A stretch of DNA of 64,000 nt from Micromonospora yangpuensis (lineage in GTDB: Bacteria; Actinomycetota; Actinomycetes; Mycobacteriales; Micromonosporaceae), in the NCBI RefSeq assembly GCF_900091615.1, contig NZ_FMIA01000002.1, forward strand, positions 4,774,001 through 4,838,000, written 5' to 3'. Positions 27,099 to 35,897 of the stretch are shown here, one piece after another. The position numbers were made by a program, and so were the translations under genes. The first letter of the stretch is position 1. Every line of letters begins with the position of its first letter. The notes under the pieces are model-generated. The model was not told where the DNA came from and ran no database searches. It saw nothing but the letters and a program-made list of their open reading frames with translations.

Positions 27099-28463
27099 AT
27101 GACCGCGCCGATGCCCACCTTCCCCGCCGGCTTCCGCTGGGGGGTGTCCACCTCGGCGTACCAGATCGAGGGGGCCGCCACCGCCGACGGACGCGGCCGG
27201 TCCATCTGGGACACCTTCGCCCACACCCCCGGGCGGATCGCCGACGGCAGCACCGGCGACGTGGCCTGCGACCACTACCACCGGCACCGCGAGGACGTCG
27301 CGCTGCTGGCAGGGCTGGGCGTCTCGGCGTACCGGTTCTCCGTGGCCTGGCCCCGGGTGCTGCCCACCGGCTCCGGCGCGGTCGTCCCGGCCGGGCTGGA
27401 CTTCTACGAACGCCTCGTCGACGACCTGCTCGCCGCCGGGATCGACCCGGTGGCCACCCTCTTCCACTGGGACCTGCCGCAGCCACTCCAGGACCGCGGC
27501 GGCTGGCTGGCCCGCGACACCGCCAGCCACTTCGCCGAGTACGCCGACGCCGTCGCCGCCCGCCTCGGCGACCGGGTGAAACTCTGGATCACGCTGAACG
27601 AGCCGTTCATCCACCTGAGCCTCGGGCACGGCACCGGCGCGCACGCCCCCGGCCAGGCCCTGCTCCTGGACGCGCTGCCGGTCGCCCACCACCAGCTGCT
27701 CGGCCACGGCCTGGCCGTCGCCGCGCTGCGCGCCCGCAGCACCGCACCGGTCGCCATCGCCAACAACTACTCCCCCGTGGTGCCCGCCGGGCGGACCGAC
27801 GCCGACCGGGCCGCCGCGGCCGCGTACCACGCGCTGCACAACCGGCTCTGCACCGATCCGCTGCTCGGTCGGGGCTACCCGCCCGGCTTCGACCCGACGG
27901 AGGTGCCCACCGGCACCCCGGCCGTCGTGCGCGACGGTGACCTCGACGTGATCGCCGCGCCGCTGGACGTGCTCGGCGTGAACTACTACCACCCGAGCGC
28001 GGTACGCGCCGGCACGCCGGACGACCCGCTGCCGTTCGAGCTGGTGCCGCTGACCGGGCATCCCCGCACCGCCTTCGACTGGCCGGTGGTCCCGGACGGG
28101 CTACGTGACCTGCTCGTCGGGTTGCGCACCGAGTACGGCGACGCGCTGCCGCCGATCCAGGTAACCGAGAACGGCTGCGCGTACGACGACGTACCCGACA
28201 CCCGGGGCCGGGTCCACGACCCGGAGCGGATCGCGTACCTCGACGGTCACCTGCGGGCGGTGCACGCGGCGATCGCGGCCGGCGTCGAGGTGACCGGGTA
28301 CTTCGTCTGGTCGCTGCTGGACAACTGGGAGTGGGCCGAGGGCTTCACCAAACGCTTCGGGCTGACGCACGTGGACTTCGCCACCCAGCGGCGTACCCCC
28401 AAGTCGTCGTACACCTGGTTCCGCGACGTCGTCACCCGGCCCACGCCCGACCAGCCGGCGTAG
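27099..28463 (+). CDS. Beta-glucosidase, glycoside hydrolase family 1
   Basis: 454 aa from ATG at 27099 behind GGAGGG. The GH1 start signature FPAGFRWGVSTSAYQIEGA is complete. The acid/base Glu168 lies in TLNEPF and the nucleophile Glu357 in VTENG. WSLLDNWEWAEGFTKRFGLTHVDF is the conserved C-terminal block. It has no signal peptide, so it is cytoplasmic and would hydrolyse imported beta-glucosides such as cellobiose. The MFS transporter gene begins four bases after the stop, so uptake and hydrolysis are probably one operon. Exact sugar specificity cannot be read. Confidence 0.95.
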   Translation: MTAPMPTFPAGFRWGVSTSAYQIEGAATADGRGRSIWDTFAHTPGRIADGSTGDVACDHYHRHREDVALLAGLGVSAYRFSVAWPRVLPTGSGAVVPAGLDFYERLVDDLLAAGIDPVATLFHWDLPQPLQDRGGWLARDTASHFAEYADAVAARLGDRVKLWITLNEPFIHLSLGHGTGAHAPGQALLLDALPVAHHQLLGHGLAVAALRARSTAPVAIANNYSPVVPAGRTDADRAAAAAYHALHNRLCTDPLLGRGYPPGFDPTEVPTGTPAVVRDGDLDVIAAPLDVLGVNYYHPSAVRAGTPDDPLPFELVPLTGHPRTAFDWPVVPDGLRDLLVGLRTEYGDALPPIQVTENGCAYDDVPDTRGRVHDPERIAYLDGHLRAVHAAIAAGVEVTGYFVWSLLDNWEWAEGFTKRFGLTHVDFATQRRTPKSSYTWFRDVVTRPTPDQPA

Positions 28464-28467
28464 CCCG

Positions 28468-29841
28468 GTGGCCGCCATCGACCCACCGCCCGGGTCGCTG
28501 CCTGGGCCGCTGCCTGAGCCACCGCCCGGGTCCTTGCCTGAGCCACCGCCCGGGTCCTTGCCTGGGCCGCTGCCCGGGTCCTTGCCCGGGTCGCTGCCCG
28601 CCGCGCTCGCCGAGCCGAGGGTGCCGGTCCGGCGGAGCTGGATCGCGCTGATCTTCGCGGCGAACCTCGGGGTGTGGATGGCCTTCTTCACCCCGATCCA
28701 GGTGCTGCTGCCGCAGCAGATCGAGCGGATCGCCCCGGGCGACAAGGAGGCGGTGTTCGCCGTGGTCACCGGTCTCGGCGCGCTGGCGGCGGTGCTGGCC
28801 AACCCACTCGCCGGGGCGCTGTCGGACCGGACCCGCCTGCGGGTGGCCGGCCGGGAACTGGGCCGGCGGCACGTCTGGACCGCCGGGGGTGCCGTCGGCG
28901 GCGCGCTCGCCCTGCTGCTGCTGTCCCGGCAGGACACCGTCGTCGGGGTGGCGCTCGGCTGGCTGGCCGCGCAGGTCTGCTTCAACGCCATGCTGGCCAG
29001 TCTCACCGCCGGCATCCCGGACCGGGTGCCGGTGCGTCAGCGCGGCGGCGTCTCCGGCTGGGTGGGCATCCCGCAGTCGCTCGGCCTGGTGCTCGGCGCG
29101 GTGCTGGTGACCGCCGTGGTCACCGGCAACACCGCCGGGTACGCCACGATCGCGCTGGCCGTACTGCTGCTCTCGCTGCCGTTCGCGCTGCTCACCGCCG
29201 ACGACCCGCTGCCCCGTCGGCACCTGCCGGCACTGCGGGCGCGGACCCTGCTGGCCTCGATGTGGATCGACCCCCGCCGGCACCCGGACTTCGCCTGGGC
29301 CTGGCTGACCCGGTTCCTGGTCCAGCTCGGCAACGCGTTGGGCACCCTGTACCTGCTGTACTTCCTCACCGACGGGCTGCGCCACCCCGACCCTGCCGGC
29401 GGACTGCTGACGCTGATCCTGCTCTACACGCTCGGCATGATCCTCACCGCCGTGCTCTCCGGTCGGCTCTCCGACCGCTCCGGCCGGCGCAAGATCTACG
29501 TGATCACCTCCGGGCTGGTGATGGCGGTGGCCGCGCTGCTGCTGGCGGTCGCGCCGGTCTGGCCGGTGGCGATGGCCGCCGCGCTGCTGCTCGGCGCGGG
29601 CTACGGGGTCTACCTGTCGGTCGACGCCGCGTTGATCACGCAGGTCCTGCCGATGGCCACCGACCGGGGCAAGGACCTTGGCGTGATCAACATCGCGAAC
29701 TCGGCGCCGCAGGTGCTCGGCCCGGCGATGTCCGCCCCGATCGTGGTCCACCTCGGTGGCTACCCCACCCTGTACGCGGTCACCGCGGCGGTCACCCTGC
29801 TCGGCAGCGCCCTGGTGGTCAAGATCCGCAGCGTGCCGTGA
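28468..29841 (+). CDS. MFS transporter (sugar-type)
   Basis: 457 aa from GTG at 28468, immediately after the beta-glucosidase stop, with no ribosome site of its own; translation is probably coupled. The first ~45 residues are a Pro-Gly-Ser-Leu repeat tract (PPPGSLPGPLPEPPPGSLPE). About 12 membrane helices follow, with the loop motifs NPLAGALSDRTRLRVAGRELGRR between early helices and SGRLSDRSGRRKIYV in the second half. It resembles MFS permeases related to sugar and glycoside carriers. Context suggests uptake of a beta-glucoside for the GH1 enzyme. The repeat-rich N-terminus is unusual and may be dispensable, or the true start may be later. Confidence 0.88.
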   Translation: MAAIDPPPGSLPGPLPEPPPGSLPEPPPGSLPGPLPGSLPGSLPAALAEPRVPVRRSWIALIFAANLGVWMAFFTPIQVLLPQQIERIAPGDKEAVFAVVTGLGALAAVLANPLAGALSDRTRLRVAGRELGRRHVWTAGGAVGGALALLLLSRQDTVVGVALGWLAAQVCFNAMLASLTAGIPDRVPVRQRGGVSGWVGIPQSLGLVLGAVLVTAVVTGNTAGYATIALAVLLLSLPFALLTADDPLPRRHLPALRARTLLASMWIDPRRHPDFAWAWLTRFLVQLGNALGTLYLLYFLTDGLRHPDPAGGLLTLILLYTLGMILTAVLSGRLSDRSGRRKIYVITSGLVMAVAALLLAVAPVWPVAMAAALLLGAGYGVYLSVDAALITQVLPMATDRGKDLGVINIANSAPQVLGPAMSAPIVVHLGGYPTLYAVTAAVTLLGSALVVKIRSVP

Positions 29842-29899
29842 GCGGGTGTCCGGCGTCTCCCGCTGGCAGGTGTCCGGCGGCCCCCGCCGGCAGGTGTTT

Positions 29900-29950
29900 G
29901 GAGGGGGCCCTTCCTATACCGGAAGCGATAACAAGGGGCCCTTCCTTGCA
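29900..29950 (+). repeat. Dispersed hairpin repeat, single unit (copy 6)
   Basis: GGAGGGGGCCCTTCC, core TATACCGGAAGCGATAAC, end AAGGGGCCCTTCCTTGCA. Its right edge overlaps the -35 region proposed for gltX. Confidence 0.85.
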
Positions 29951-29978
29951 GCTGGGGCGGCGGCCGTAGGCTGGGGTG
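29945..29978 (+). promoter_or_regulatory. Candidate leaderless gltX promoter
   Basis: TTGCAG (29945-29950), a 16-bp spacer and TAGGCT (29967-29972) put the transcription start at the GTG at 29979. There is no purine-rich ribosome site before the start. The -35 overlaps the end of a repeat element. Confidence 0.45.
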
Positions 29979-31388
29979 GTGACGGTTCGTGTACGCTTCG
30001 CCCCTTCCCCGACCGGTATGTTCCATGTTGGCGGCGCCCGCTCGGCGCTGCAGAACTGGATCTACGCCCAGCAGCAGGGCGGGGTGTTCGTGCTGCGCAT
30101 CGAGGACACCGACGCGGCCCGCAATAAACCCGAGTGGACCGAGGGGATCCTCGCCGCGCTGGACTGGATCGGCATCGAGCGCGAGGGCTACGAGGGCCCC
30201 TACTTCCAGTCGCACTACGCCACCGAGCACCGGGCCGCCGCGCAGCGGCTGCACACCGAGGGTCGGGCGTACTACTGCGACTGCACCCGGGAGGCCGTAC
30301 AGGCCCGTAGCGGATCCCAGTACTCCGGTTACGACGGCTTCTGCCGGGACCGGGGACTGACCGCCGGCACGGGTCGGGCGCTGCGCTTCCGCACCCCGGA
30401 CGAGGGTACGACCGTCGTGGTCGACCTGATCCGGGGCGAGCCGACCTTCGAGAACAAGCTGATCGAGGACTTCGTCATCGCCCGGGGTGACGGCTCACCG
30501 GTGTTCCTGTTGGCCAACGTGGTCGACGACATGACGATGGGGATCACCCATGTGATCCGGGCCGAGGAGCACCTGCCCAACACCCCCAAGCAGCAACTGC
30601 TCTGGGTCGCGCTGGGGGCGCAGCCACCGGTCTGGGCACACGTGCCGGTGGTGGTCAACGAGAAGCGCCAGAAGCTCTCCAAGCGTCGGGACAAGGTCGC
30701 CCTGGAGGCGTACCGGGACGAGGGCTACCTGGCCGCCGCGATGCGCAACTACCTGATGCTGCTGGGCTGGGCCCCCTCCAACGACCGGGAGATCGTGCCC
30801 TGGTCGGTGATCGAGGAGGAGTTCCGGCTGGACGAGGTGAACCCGTCGCCGGCCTTCTTCGACGAGAAGAAGCTGCGCGCCTTCAACGGGGAGTACATCC
30901 GGGCCCTGACGGTGGAGGAGTTCATCGCCGTCTGCGGGCCGTGGCTCACCGGCACCGCCACCATCCCGCCGCCGCCCTGGCAGCCGGCGGAGTTCGACGC
31001 CGAGGCGTTCGCCGCCGTCGCGCCGCTGGCCCAGACCCGGATCGCGGTGCTCAGCGAGATCGTGCCGAACGTCGACTTCCTCTTCCTCGCCGACCCGCTG
31101 ATCGACGAGGCCGCCTGGGCCAAGGCGATGAAGGCCGGCGCCGCCGAACTGCTGGACGCCGCCATCGCCGCCTACGCGGCGGTCACCACCTGGGACGCCC
31201 CGACCCTCAAGTCGACCCTGGAGTCGGTCGGCACCGAACACGGCCTGAAGCTCGGCAAGGCGCAGGCACCGGTCCGGGTCGCGGTCACCGGCCGGACCGT
31301 CGGCCTGCCGCTCTTCGAGTCGTTGGAGGTGCTCGGTCGCGAGCGCACCCTGGCCCGCCTCCGCGCCGCCCGCCTCCGCCTCCCCTGA
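29979..31388 (+). CDS. gltX: Glutamyl-tRNA synthetase
   Basis: 469 aa from GTG at 29979 (an in-frame GTG at 29976 is also possible). It is a class I synthetase that charges tRNA-Glu. The HIGH-type motif is in [18 protein letters not shown] (residues 7-24) and the KMSKS-type motif is KLSKR at 232-236. [43 protein letters not shown] and the C-terminal anticodon-binding helices are all present. Length is normal for non-discriminating actinobacterial GltX. It stands as a single gene, followed by a repeat unit. Confidence 0.97.
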   Translation: MTVRVRFAPSPTGMFHVGGARSALQNWIYAQQQGGVFVLRIEDTDAARNKPEWTEGILAALDWIGIEREGYEGPYFQSHYATEHRAAAQRLHTEGRAYYCDCTREAVQARSGSQYSGYDGFCRDRGLTAGTGRALRFRTPDEGTTVVVDLIRGEPTFENKLIEDFVIARGDGSPVFLLANVVDDMTMGITHVIRAEEHLPNTPKQQLLWVALGAQPPVWAHVPVVVNEKRQKLSKRRDKVALEAYRDEGYLAAAMRNYLMLLGWAPSNDREIVPWSVIEEEFRLDEVNPSPAFFDEKKLRAFNGEYIRALTVEEFIAVCGPWLTGTATIPPPPWQPAEFDAEAFAAVAPLAQTRIAVLSEIVPNVDFLFLADPLIDEAAWAKAMKAGAAELLDAAIAAYAAVTTWDAPTLKSTLESVGTEHGLKLGKAQAPVRVAVTGRTVGLPLFESLEVLGRERTLARLRAARLRLP

Positions 31389-31390
31389 CC

Positions 31391-31443
31391 GTAAGGAAGG
31401 GCCCCCTGTTAACGCTTCCGGTATAGCGGGGTACCCCTTTCAC
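31391..31443 (-). repeat. Dispersed hairpin repeat, single unit (copy 7)
   Basis: Begins GTAAGGAAGGGCCCCC two bases after the gltX stop, with GTTAACGCTTCCGGTATAG and a terminal GGGGTACCCC hairpin. Its position suggests termination of gltX. Confidence 0.88.
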
Positions 31444-31713
31444 GGCAGCCGTCGGGGGCCGGGCCGCCGGTCGCCGTGGACCGGTCGCTGGTAGCCGTGG
31501 GCCGTAGGGCCGGCCGCCGTCGCCGTGGGCGGGTCGCCGTAGGGCCGAGGGCGGGTCGCCGTAGGGCCGAGGGCGGGTCGCCGTAGGGCCGAGGGCGGGT
31601 CGCCGTGGGGCGTAGGGCCGTGGGCGGGTCGCCGTGGGGCGTAGGGCCGAGGGCCGGTCGCCGTGAGCAGTAGGGCCGGCCGCTGGTCGTCGTGTCAGCG
31701 GCCGGCCGGGTGG
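31444..31713. other. Gene-free stretch with GTAGGGCCGAGGGCGGGTCGCC-type repeats
   Basis: Between gltX and the convergent CopC-like gene. A 22-bp unit occurs three times exactly (31539-31604) and several more times in degenerate form from about 31490 to 31690. No open frame with coding character was seen. Confidence 0.75.
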
Positions 31714-32346
31714 TCAGCGACGGGTGGCTCGGCGGCGGAACAGCAGACCGGTGCCGAGCGCGGCCAGCAGAACCAGGCCGCCGATCACCCAGAGCCAGGG
31801 GCTGCCGGCGTCGGACTGGTTGTCGGCTGCCGGCACCGGCTCGGCCGGGGCGGGCTCGGACTCCACCGCCGACGCGGTCGGCGACGGCGCGGCGGCGGGT
31901 TCGGTTGCCGAGGGTGACCCGGTCGGGGTCGCCGGGCTGGGGGACGGCTCGGCCGGGGCACCGGTGGTCAGGGTGAACTCCACCTCGCCCTTGATCGGGT
32001 GCCCGTCGGCCGACGGCAGCTCGTACGCCACCACGTAGCGGCCGGCCGGACCGGGCTTGAACGGCACCCGTACCCGACTGCCGGAGAAGGTCGGCTCCCC
32101 CGCCACGGCGGAGGCGTCGTCCGGCCCGGTGATTGTGATCTTCGTCTTATCCGCTGGAAGTTTCGCCAGGAAACGCAGCTCGACCCGCTCGGGTGCCTCC
32201 GCCAACCGGGCCCCGTCGCGCGGGTCGCTGCCGGTGAACGAGTTGTGTGCGGCCGCCGGCGACACCGGCAACAACAGGGACAATCCGAGCACCGCGCCGA
32301 GCAACGTCACCGAGGTCCGCACCACACGTGCTGCCCTGCCCCCCAT
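31714..32346 (-). CDS. CopC-domain exported membrane-anchored protein
   Basis: 210 aa from ATG at 32346 with ACGGAGGAG upstream. A Sec signal ends at ...SPAAAHNSF, leaving a probable mature N-terminal His, as in CopC-type Cu(II) sites. The CopC core has SFTGSDPRDGARLAEAPERVELRF, ITGPDDASAVAG and VAYELPSADGHPIKGEVEFTL, which supplies a second His. A Pro/Ser/Ala-rich linker (~60 aa) and a C-terminal transmembrane helix with basic end (LWVIGGLVLLAALGTGLLFRRR) follow. It is probably surface-anchored and involved in copper handling. No copper exporter is adjacent. Confidence 0.9.
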   Translation of the reverse strand: MGGRAARVVRTSVTLLGAVLGLSLLLPVSPAAAHNSFTGSDPRDGARLAEAPERVELRFLAKLPADKTKITITGPDDASAVAGEPTFSGSRVRVPFKPGPAGRYVVAYELPSADGHPIKGEVEFTLTTGAPAEPSPSPATPTGSPSATEPAAAPSPTASAVESEPAPAEPVPAADNQSDAGSPWLWVIGGLVLLAALGTGLLFRRRATRR

Positions 32347-32564
32347 GTGCTCCTCCGTAAAGGTAAGATCCGCCCGCTGATCAAACGGCTGGTCATTGGT
32401 CGAGTCGAGATCGCAGATAGTTCCAATTAGTCTTCCAGTAGCTGCAATCGAGCGTCGTTCTGCAACCCTTGAGGTGGACATCCGGCCTGTGGGCACGGTC
32501 ACCGCCGTCAACCAACGCGTGACCATGCAGCAAAGCCATCCATCGACGGGGCGAGGAGGCGGCG

Positions 32565-33254
32565 GTGTTCGACAGGACGAGCCGGCTGTTGAAGGTACTG
32601 ACCGGAGTGCTGCTGGGAGCTAGCCTCTCCCTGGGCCTGTCCAGCGCGGCGCAGGCCGCGCCGAGCCTGTCCCACCCGGCGCAGGCCGCGCCGAAGCCGA
32701 AGCCGCCACCGGCTGGCGTGGACATCACCGGCGTCGGGATCACCGAGCCGCTGCGGCTGCGCGAGAGCGACCGGCATGCCCACGTGGTCGCCGTCATCGA
32801 CCAGGTCAACTGGCTGAGCCGGGCGACCGGGCAGAGCAAGGGTCCCAAGGCTGCCGACCTCGGTCCGAAGTACACCGTCGTGGTGCTCGCCGGGGACGTT
32901 CCCAAGCAGACGTACGACCTCTACCCGCGAGCGAACGGCGGTCCCCGGATCCACCGCCCGGCCAAGCAGCCCGACGGCCGCAAGACCGGTGCCGGCTGGT
33001 TCCTCGGGCGGCTGAACATGTCGGAGACGCTGCGGATCGCCGGGGTGCCGCTGGAGCGGCAGCTCGACACGTTGACCGGTGGTATCGGTGGCGGCGAGCG
33101 GGTGATCCCGGACGACTCGCTGGACCCGAGCAAGAGCATCAACGAGAGCATGGGTGCGTTGCAGCGGTTGTTGCTGCTCAACGTGGCCGTGGTGGTGACG
33201 ATCACCGCCGGGCTCGCCGGCATCGCGCTGCTCGTCCGTCGTCGCACCCGCTGA
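32565..33254 (+). CDS. Exported, C-terminally anchored protein of unknown function
   Basis: 229 aa from GTG at 32565 behind GGAGG. A signal peptide (LLKVLTGVLLGASLSLGLSSAAQA) is followed by a duplicated SLSHPAQAAPKPK linker. The domain contains VDITGVGITEPLRLRESDRHAHVVAVIDQVNWL and KYTVVVLAGDVPKQTYDLYPRANGGPRIHRP. The C-terminus has one transmembrane helix (LLLLNVAVVVTITAGLAGIALLVRRRTR), so the protein is probably an envelope protein with an extracellular domain. It is divergent from the CopC-like gene across an AT-richer 218-bp region. I do not recognise the family. Confidence 0.8.
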   Translation: MFDRTSRLLKVLTGVLLGASLSLGLSSAAQAAPSLSHPAQAAPKPKPPPAGVDITGVGITEPLRLRESDRHAHVVAVIDQVNWLSRATGQSKGPKAADLGPKYTVVVLAGDVPKQTYDLYPRANGGPRIHRPAKQPDGRKTGAGWFLGRLNMSETLRIAGVPLERQLDTLTGGIGGGERVIPDDSLDPSKSINESMGALQRLLLLNVAVVVTITAGLAGIALLVRRRTR

Positions 33255-33262
33255 GGCGAGGG

Positions 33263-33595
33263 TCAGCACCAGCGCTGGGGTGGCCGTTCCCGCCGGCCGC
33301 CCCGGCGGCGGGGCCGCACCGGGCCGTGCCGGTGGGCCCCGGCCCAGCCCGGCAGGTCGCTGAGGCAACCCTGCTCGGCCGTCGACGCGGGGTCGGCCAC
33401 GGTGGGCGGTTCGGCAACGCGCTGTCGGGGCACCGTCGGCTCCTCGTCGGCACGCTCGGGGATCGGCTCACCGGGGTACGGCGGCCCGCCGGCCGTCCGG
33501 CGGTGGTGGTGCTTCGCCCCCGTCGACTGCTCGTGCTGGCCCGGCCGGCAGGTCTCACCCTGGGCGCAGCCGTGCTCGGCCTCCCCGTGCGCCAT
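33263..33595 (-). CDS. Small Cys/His-rich hypothetical protein
   Basis: About 110 aa from ATG at 33595, with GAGGAGA upstream at good spacing. The N-terminus is rich in Cys and His (MAHGEAEHGCAQGETC, HEQ, KHHHRR), and two more Cys lie near the end. Such spacing could bind metal, but no known finger pattern fits. Third-codon positions are GC-rich, supporting coding. It converges with the exported protein gene, eight bases away, and is divergent from the sensor kinase. It may be a spurious frame, so confidence is moderate. Confidence 0.5.
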   Translation of the reverse strand: MAHGEAEHGCAQGETCRPGQHEQSTGAKHHHRRTAGGPPYPGEPIPERADEEPTVPRQRVAEPPTVADPASTAEQGCLSDLPGWAGAHRHGPVRPRRRGGRRERPPQRWC

Positions 33596-33792
33596 CGGCG
33601 GTCTCCTCACGTTCCCTCGCCGGACGGGTTGCCCCGACGTGCCCTGTCACCGTACTGGCCCGGTCCGACCCACCCACCCGGCCCCCGCCCACCCGGTCCC
33701 CGGGTAGACCGGGGACGGGGTGGGTCGAAGGGAGTAGGCGCGCGGGCCCGGCATCGTCCAGATGACGGAGGTGGGCCCCCGGCCGGTGTGGT

Positions 33793-35094
33793 GTGATCGG
33801 CCCCGTGCGCGCACTGCCGTGGCCCCCGCCAGCGACCCGGGGCCGGGACCTGGCGCTGGCCGGCGTCTCACTGGCCGGCGGACTGATCATGCACGGGATC
33901 GGCTTCCGGGCCGACCTCGGCTGGCGGCCGGCGGTGCCGGTGGGGTGGTTCCTGGTGCCGCTGGCGGCGGTCTGCGTGGCGGTGGCGCTGCGCCGGGTGG
34001 CCACCCGCACCGGTCTGGCGTTGGGCACCGTGGCGCTCCTCGGCGACCTGGTGCTGGGCGGCTCGGTGGCCACCTCGATCATCTACACCCAGGTGCTCTA
34101 CGACTCCTGCGTGTACGGCTCGGTGCGACTCTGGCGGCGGCTGCTCGGGGTGACCGTCGGGCTGACCGTCGCGGTTCCGCTGGCCGGAGTCGTGCTGTTG
34201 CGGGACTGGCGGGCGCTGGGGCTGGGCGTCCTGGTGGCCCTGGTCGGGCTGCTGCCGGTGTTGACCGGGACGAGCGTGCGGCAGTACCGCGACCAGGCCG
34301 CCGTCGAACGGGAACGGGCCACCGCCGAGCGAGAGCGGGCCACCGCCGAACAGGGCCGCGCGATCGCCGAGCGGCAACGGGCCGAGCAGACCGCCCGGCT
34401 GGCCGAGCTGGACCGGCGGCAGGCGGTCAACGCCGAACGTTCCCGGATGGCCCGGGAACTGCACGACGTGGTCGCCAACCACCTCAGCGCGGTGGCCATC
34501 CACGCCACCGCGGTGTTGTCGGTGCCGGGGCTGGACCGGGCGCGCGTCGACTCCGCGTTGCGGGTCATCCGGGAGAACAGCGTGCAGGGGTTGGCCGAGA
34601 TGCGGCAGATGATCGGGCTGCTCCGGGAGCCGGCCTGCGAGGCGGTGCCGCCGGCCGACCACGCGAGGGCGCCGGCCGACGAGGCGAGGGCGCCGGCCGA
34701 GGAGGCGGTCCGGGCCCGGCTCAGTGAGGTGCCGGTGCTGGTGAACCGGGCCAGGGCGGCCGGTCTGACGGTGCGGGAACGGGTCACCGGAACGGCCCGA
34801 CGGGTGCCGGTCGCGGTCGACCTGGCCGGGTACCGGATCGTGCAGGAGTCACTCACCAACGCGCTCAAGCACGGCGGTGGGGAGGCGGAACTGCTGGTCG
34901 CGTACCGGATGGGGTCGGTGGTGGTGACGGTGACCAACCCGGTGCGCGACGGGCCCGACGGTCTGCCCGGCGCGGGCGCCGGCCTGATCGGGATGCGGGA
35001 ACGGACGGTGCTGCTGGCCGGCCGGTTCTCCGCGGCGGCCGAGGACGGGCAGTGGCGGGTACGCGCCGAACTACCGACGACGGAGGCGACGTGA
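33793..35094 (+). CDS. Two-component sensor histidine kinase (HisKA_3 type)
   Basis: 433 aa from GTG at 33793 (GTG at 33805 also possible). Four to five membrane helices cover about residues 20-155. A charged coiled coil (ERERATAERERATAEQGR) leads to the dimerisation/phosphoacceptor block MARELHDVVANHLSAV, with His224 as the phosphorylated residue. The ATPase domain has IVQESLTNALKHG and GAGLIGMRERTVLL. An Ala/Pro/Asp/Glu repeat (RAPADEARAPAEEA) sits between them. It phosphorylates the response regulator encoded by the overlapping next gene. The signal is unknown. Confidence 0.93.
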   Translation: MIGPVRALPWPPPATRGRDLALAGVSLAGGLIMHGIGFRADLGWRPAVPVGWFLVPLAAVCVAVALRRVATRTGLALGTVALLGDLVLGGSVATSIIYTQVLYDSCVYGSVRLWRRLLGVTVGLTVAVPLAGVVLLRDWRALGLGVLVALVGLLPVLTGTSVRQYRDQAAVERERATAERERATAEQGRAIAERQRAEQTARLAELDRRQAVNAERSRMARELHDVVANHLSAVAIHATAVLSVPGLDRARVDSALRVIRENSVQGLAEMRQMIGLLREPACEAVPPADHARAPADEARAPAEEAVRARLSEVPVLVNRARAAGLTVRERVTGTARRVPVAVDLAGYRIVQESLTNALKHGGGEAELLVAYRMGSVVVTVTNPVRDGPDGLPGAGAGLIGMRERTVLLAGRFSAAAEDGQWRVRAELPTTEAT

Positions 35095-35768
35095 CCGACC
35101 CGACGGGTACGACGGTGCGGGTGGTGCTCGCCGACGACCAGCCGGCGGTCCGGGCCGGGCTGGCGTTGATCCTGGACGCCACGCCGGAGGTCGAGGTGGT
35201 CGGGGAGGCCGCCGACGGCCGGGCGGCGGTGCGGCTGTGCCGGTCGCTGCGGCCGGACGTGGCGGTGCTGGACATCCGGATGCCGGTGCTGGACGGCATC
35301 TCGGCGACCCGCCAGATCGTCGCCGAACACCTGGCCGACGTGCTGGTGCTGACCACCTTCGACCTCGACGAGTACGTCTTCGGCGCGCTCCGGGCGGGGG
35401 CGGCTGGCTTCCTGCTCAAGGACACCGACGCGGCGGGGCTGGTGGCGGCGGTGCGGACGGTGGCGCGCGGTGAGGGGATCATCGCCCCGGCGGTGACCCG
35501 CACGTTGATCGGCGCCTTCGCGGCCACCTCACCGGGCCCGTCGACGGCGGGCCGGGCGGCGGTCGACGCGCTGACCCCCCGGGAGCGGGACGTGCTGGCC
35601 TGCCTGGGGCTCGGCCTGTCCAACCAGCAGACCGCCGCCCGGCTGTCGATGGCGGAGAGCACTACCAAGACGCACGTCAGCCGGATCCTGGCCAAACTGG
35701 AGTTACGCAGCCGGGTTCAGGCGGCCATCCTGGCCCGGGAGCTGCGCCTGCCGGAGCCCGCCGGCTGA
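35091..35768 (+). CDS. NarL/FixJ-type response regulator
   Basis: 225 aa from GTG at 35091, overlapping the kinase stop by 4 bp. The receiver domain has VRVVLADDQPAVRAGL with the acidic pocket, phosphoacceptor Asp61 in AVLDIRMP, and a Lys in FLLKDTD. The LuxR-type helix-turn-helix is LTPRERDVLACLGLGLSNQQTAA followed by STTKTHVSRILAKLELRSRVQ. It forms a two-component pair with the preceding kinase. Target genes are not evident; the adjacent fasR gene is separated by a repeat-rich 129-bp gap. Confidence 0.95.
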   Translation: MTDPTGTTVRVVLADDQPAVRAGLALILDATPEVEVVGEAADGRAAVRLCRSLRPDVAVLDIRMPVLDGISATRQIVAEHLADVLVLTTFDLDEYVFGALRAGAAGFLLKDTDAAGLVAAVRTVARGEGIIAPAVTRTLIGAFAATSPGPSTAGRAAVDALTPRERDVLACLGLGLSNQQTAARLSMAESTTKTHVSRILAKLELRSRVQAAILARELRLPEPAG

Positions 35769-35845
35769 GCGACGGCCGAGCGACGGCTGCGCGACGGCCG
35801 AGCGACGGCTGCGCGACGGCCGAGCGGCGGCTGACCGGCGGCTGA
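35769..35845. repeat. Short tandem repeat (GCGACGGCCGAGCGACGGCT)
   Basis: Three near-identical copies of a ~22-bp unit start at the response regulator stop codon, followed by shorter GCGGCTGAC words. The repeat includes the TGA context and probably arose by slippage. It fills most of the gap before fasR. Confidence 0.7.
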
Positions 35846-35897
35846 CTGGCGGACCCCCTGGTCGGCGCGGTGACGGCACGGGTGCAAGGGTGGTGGG

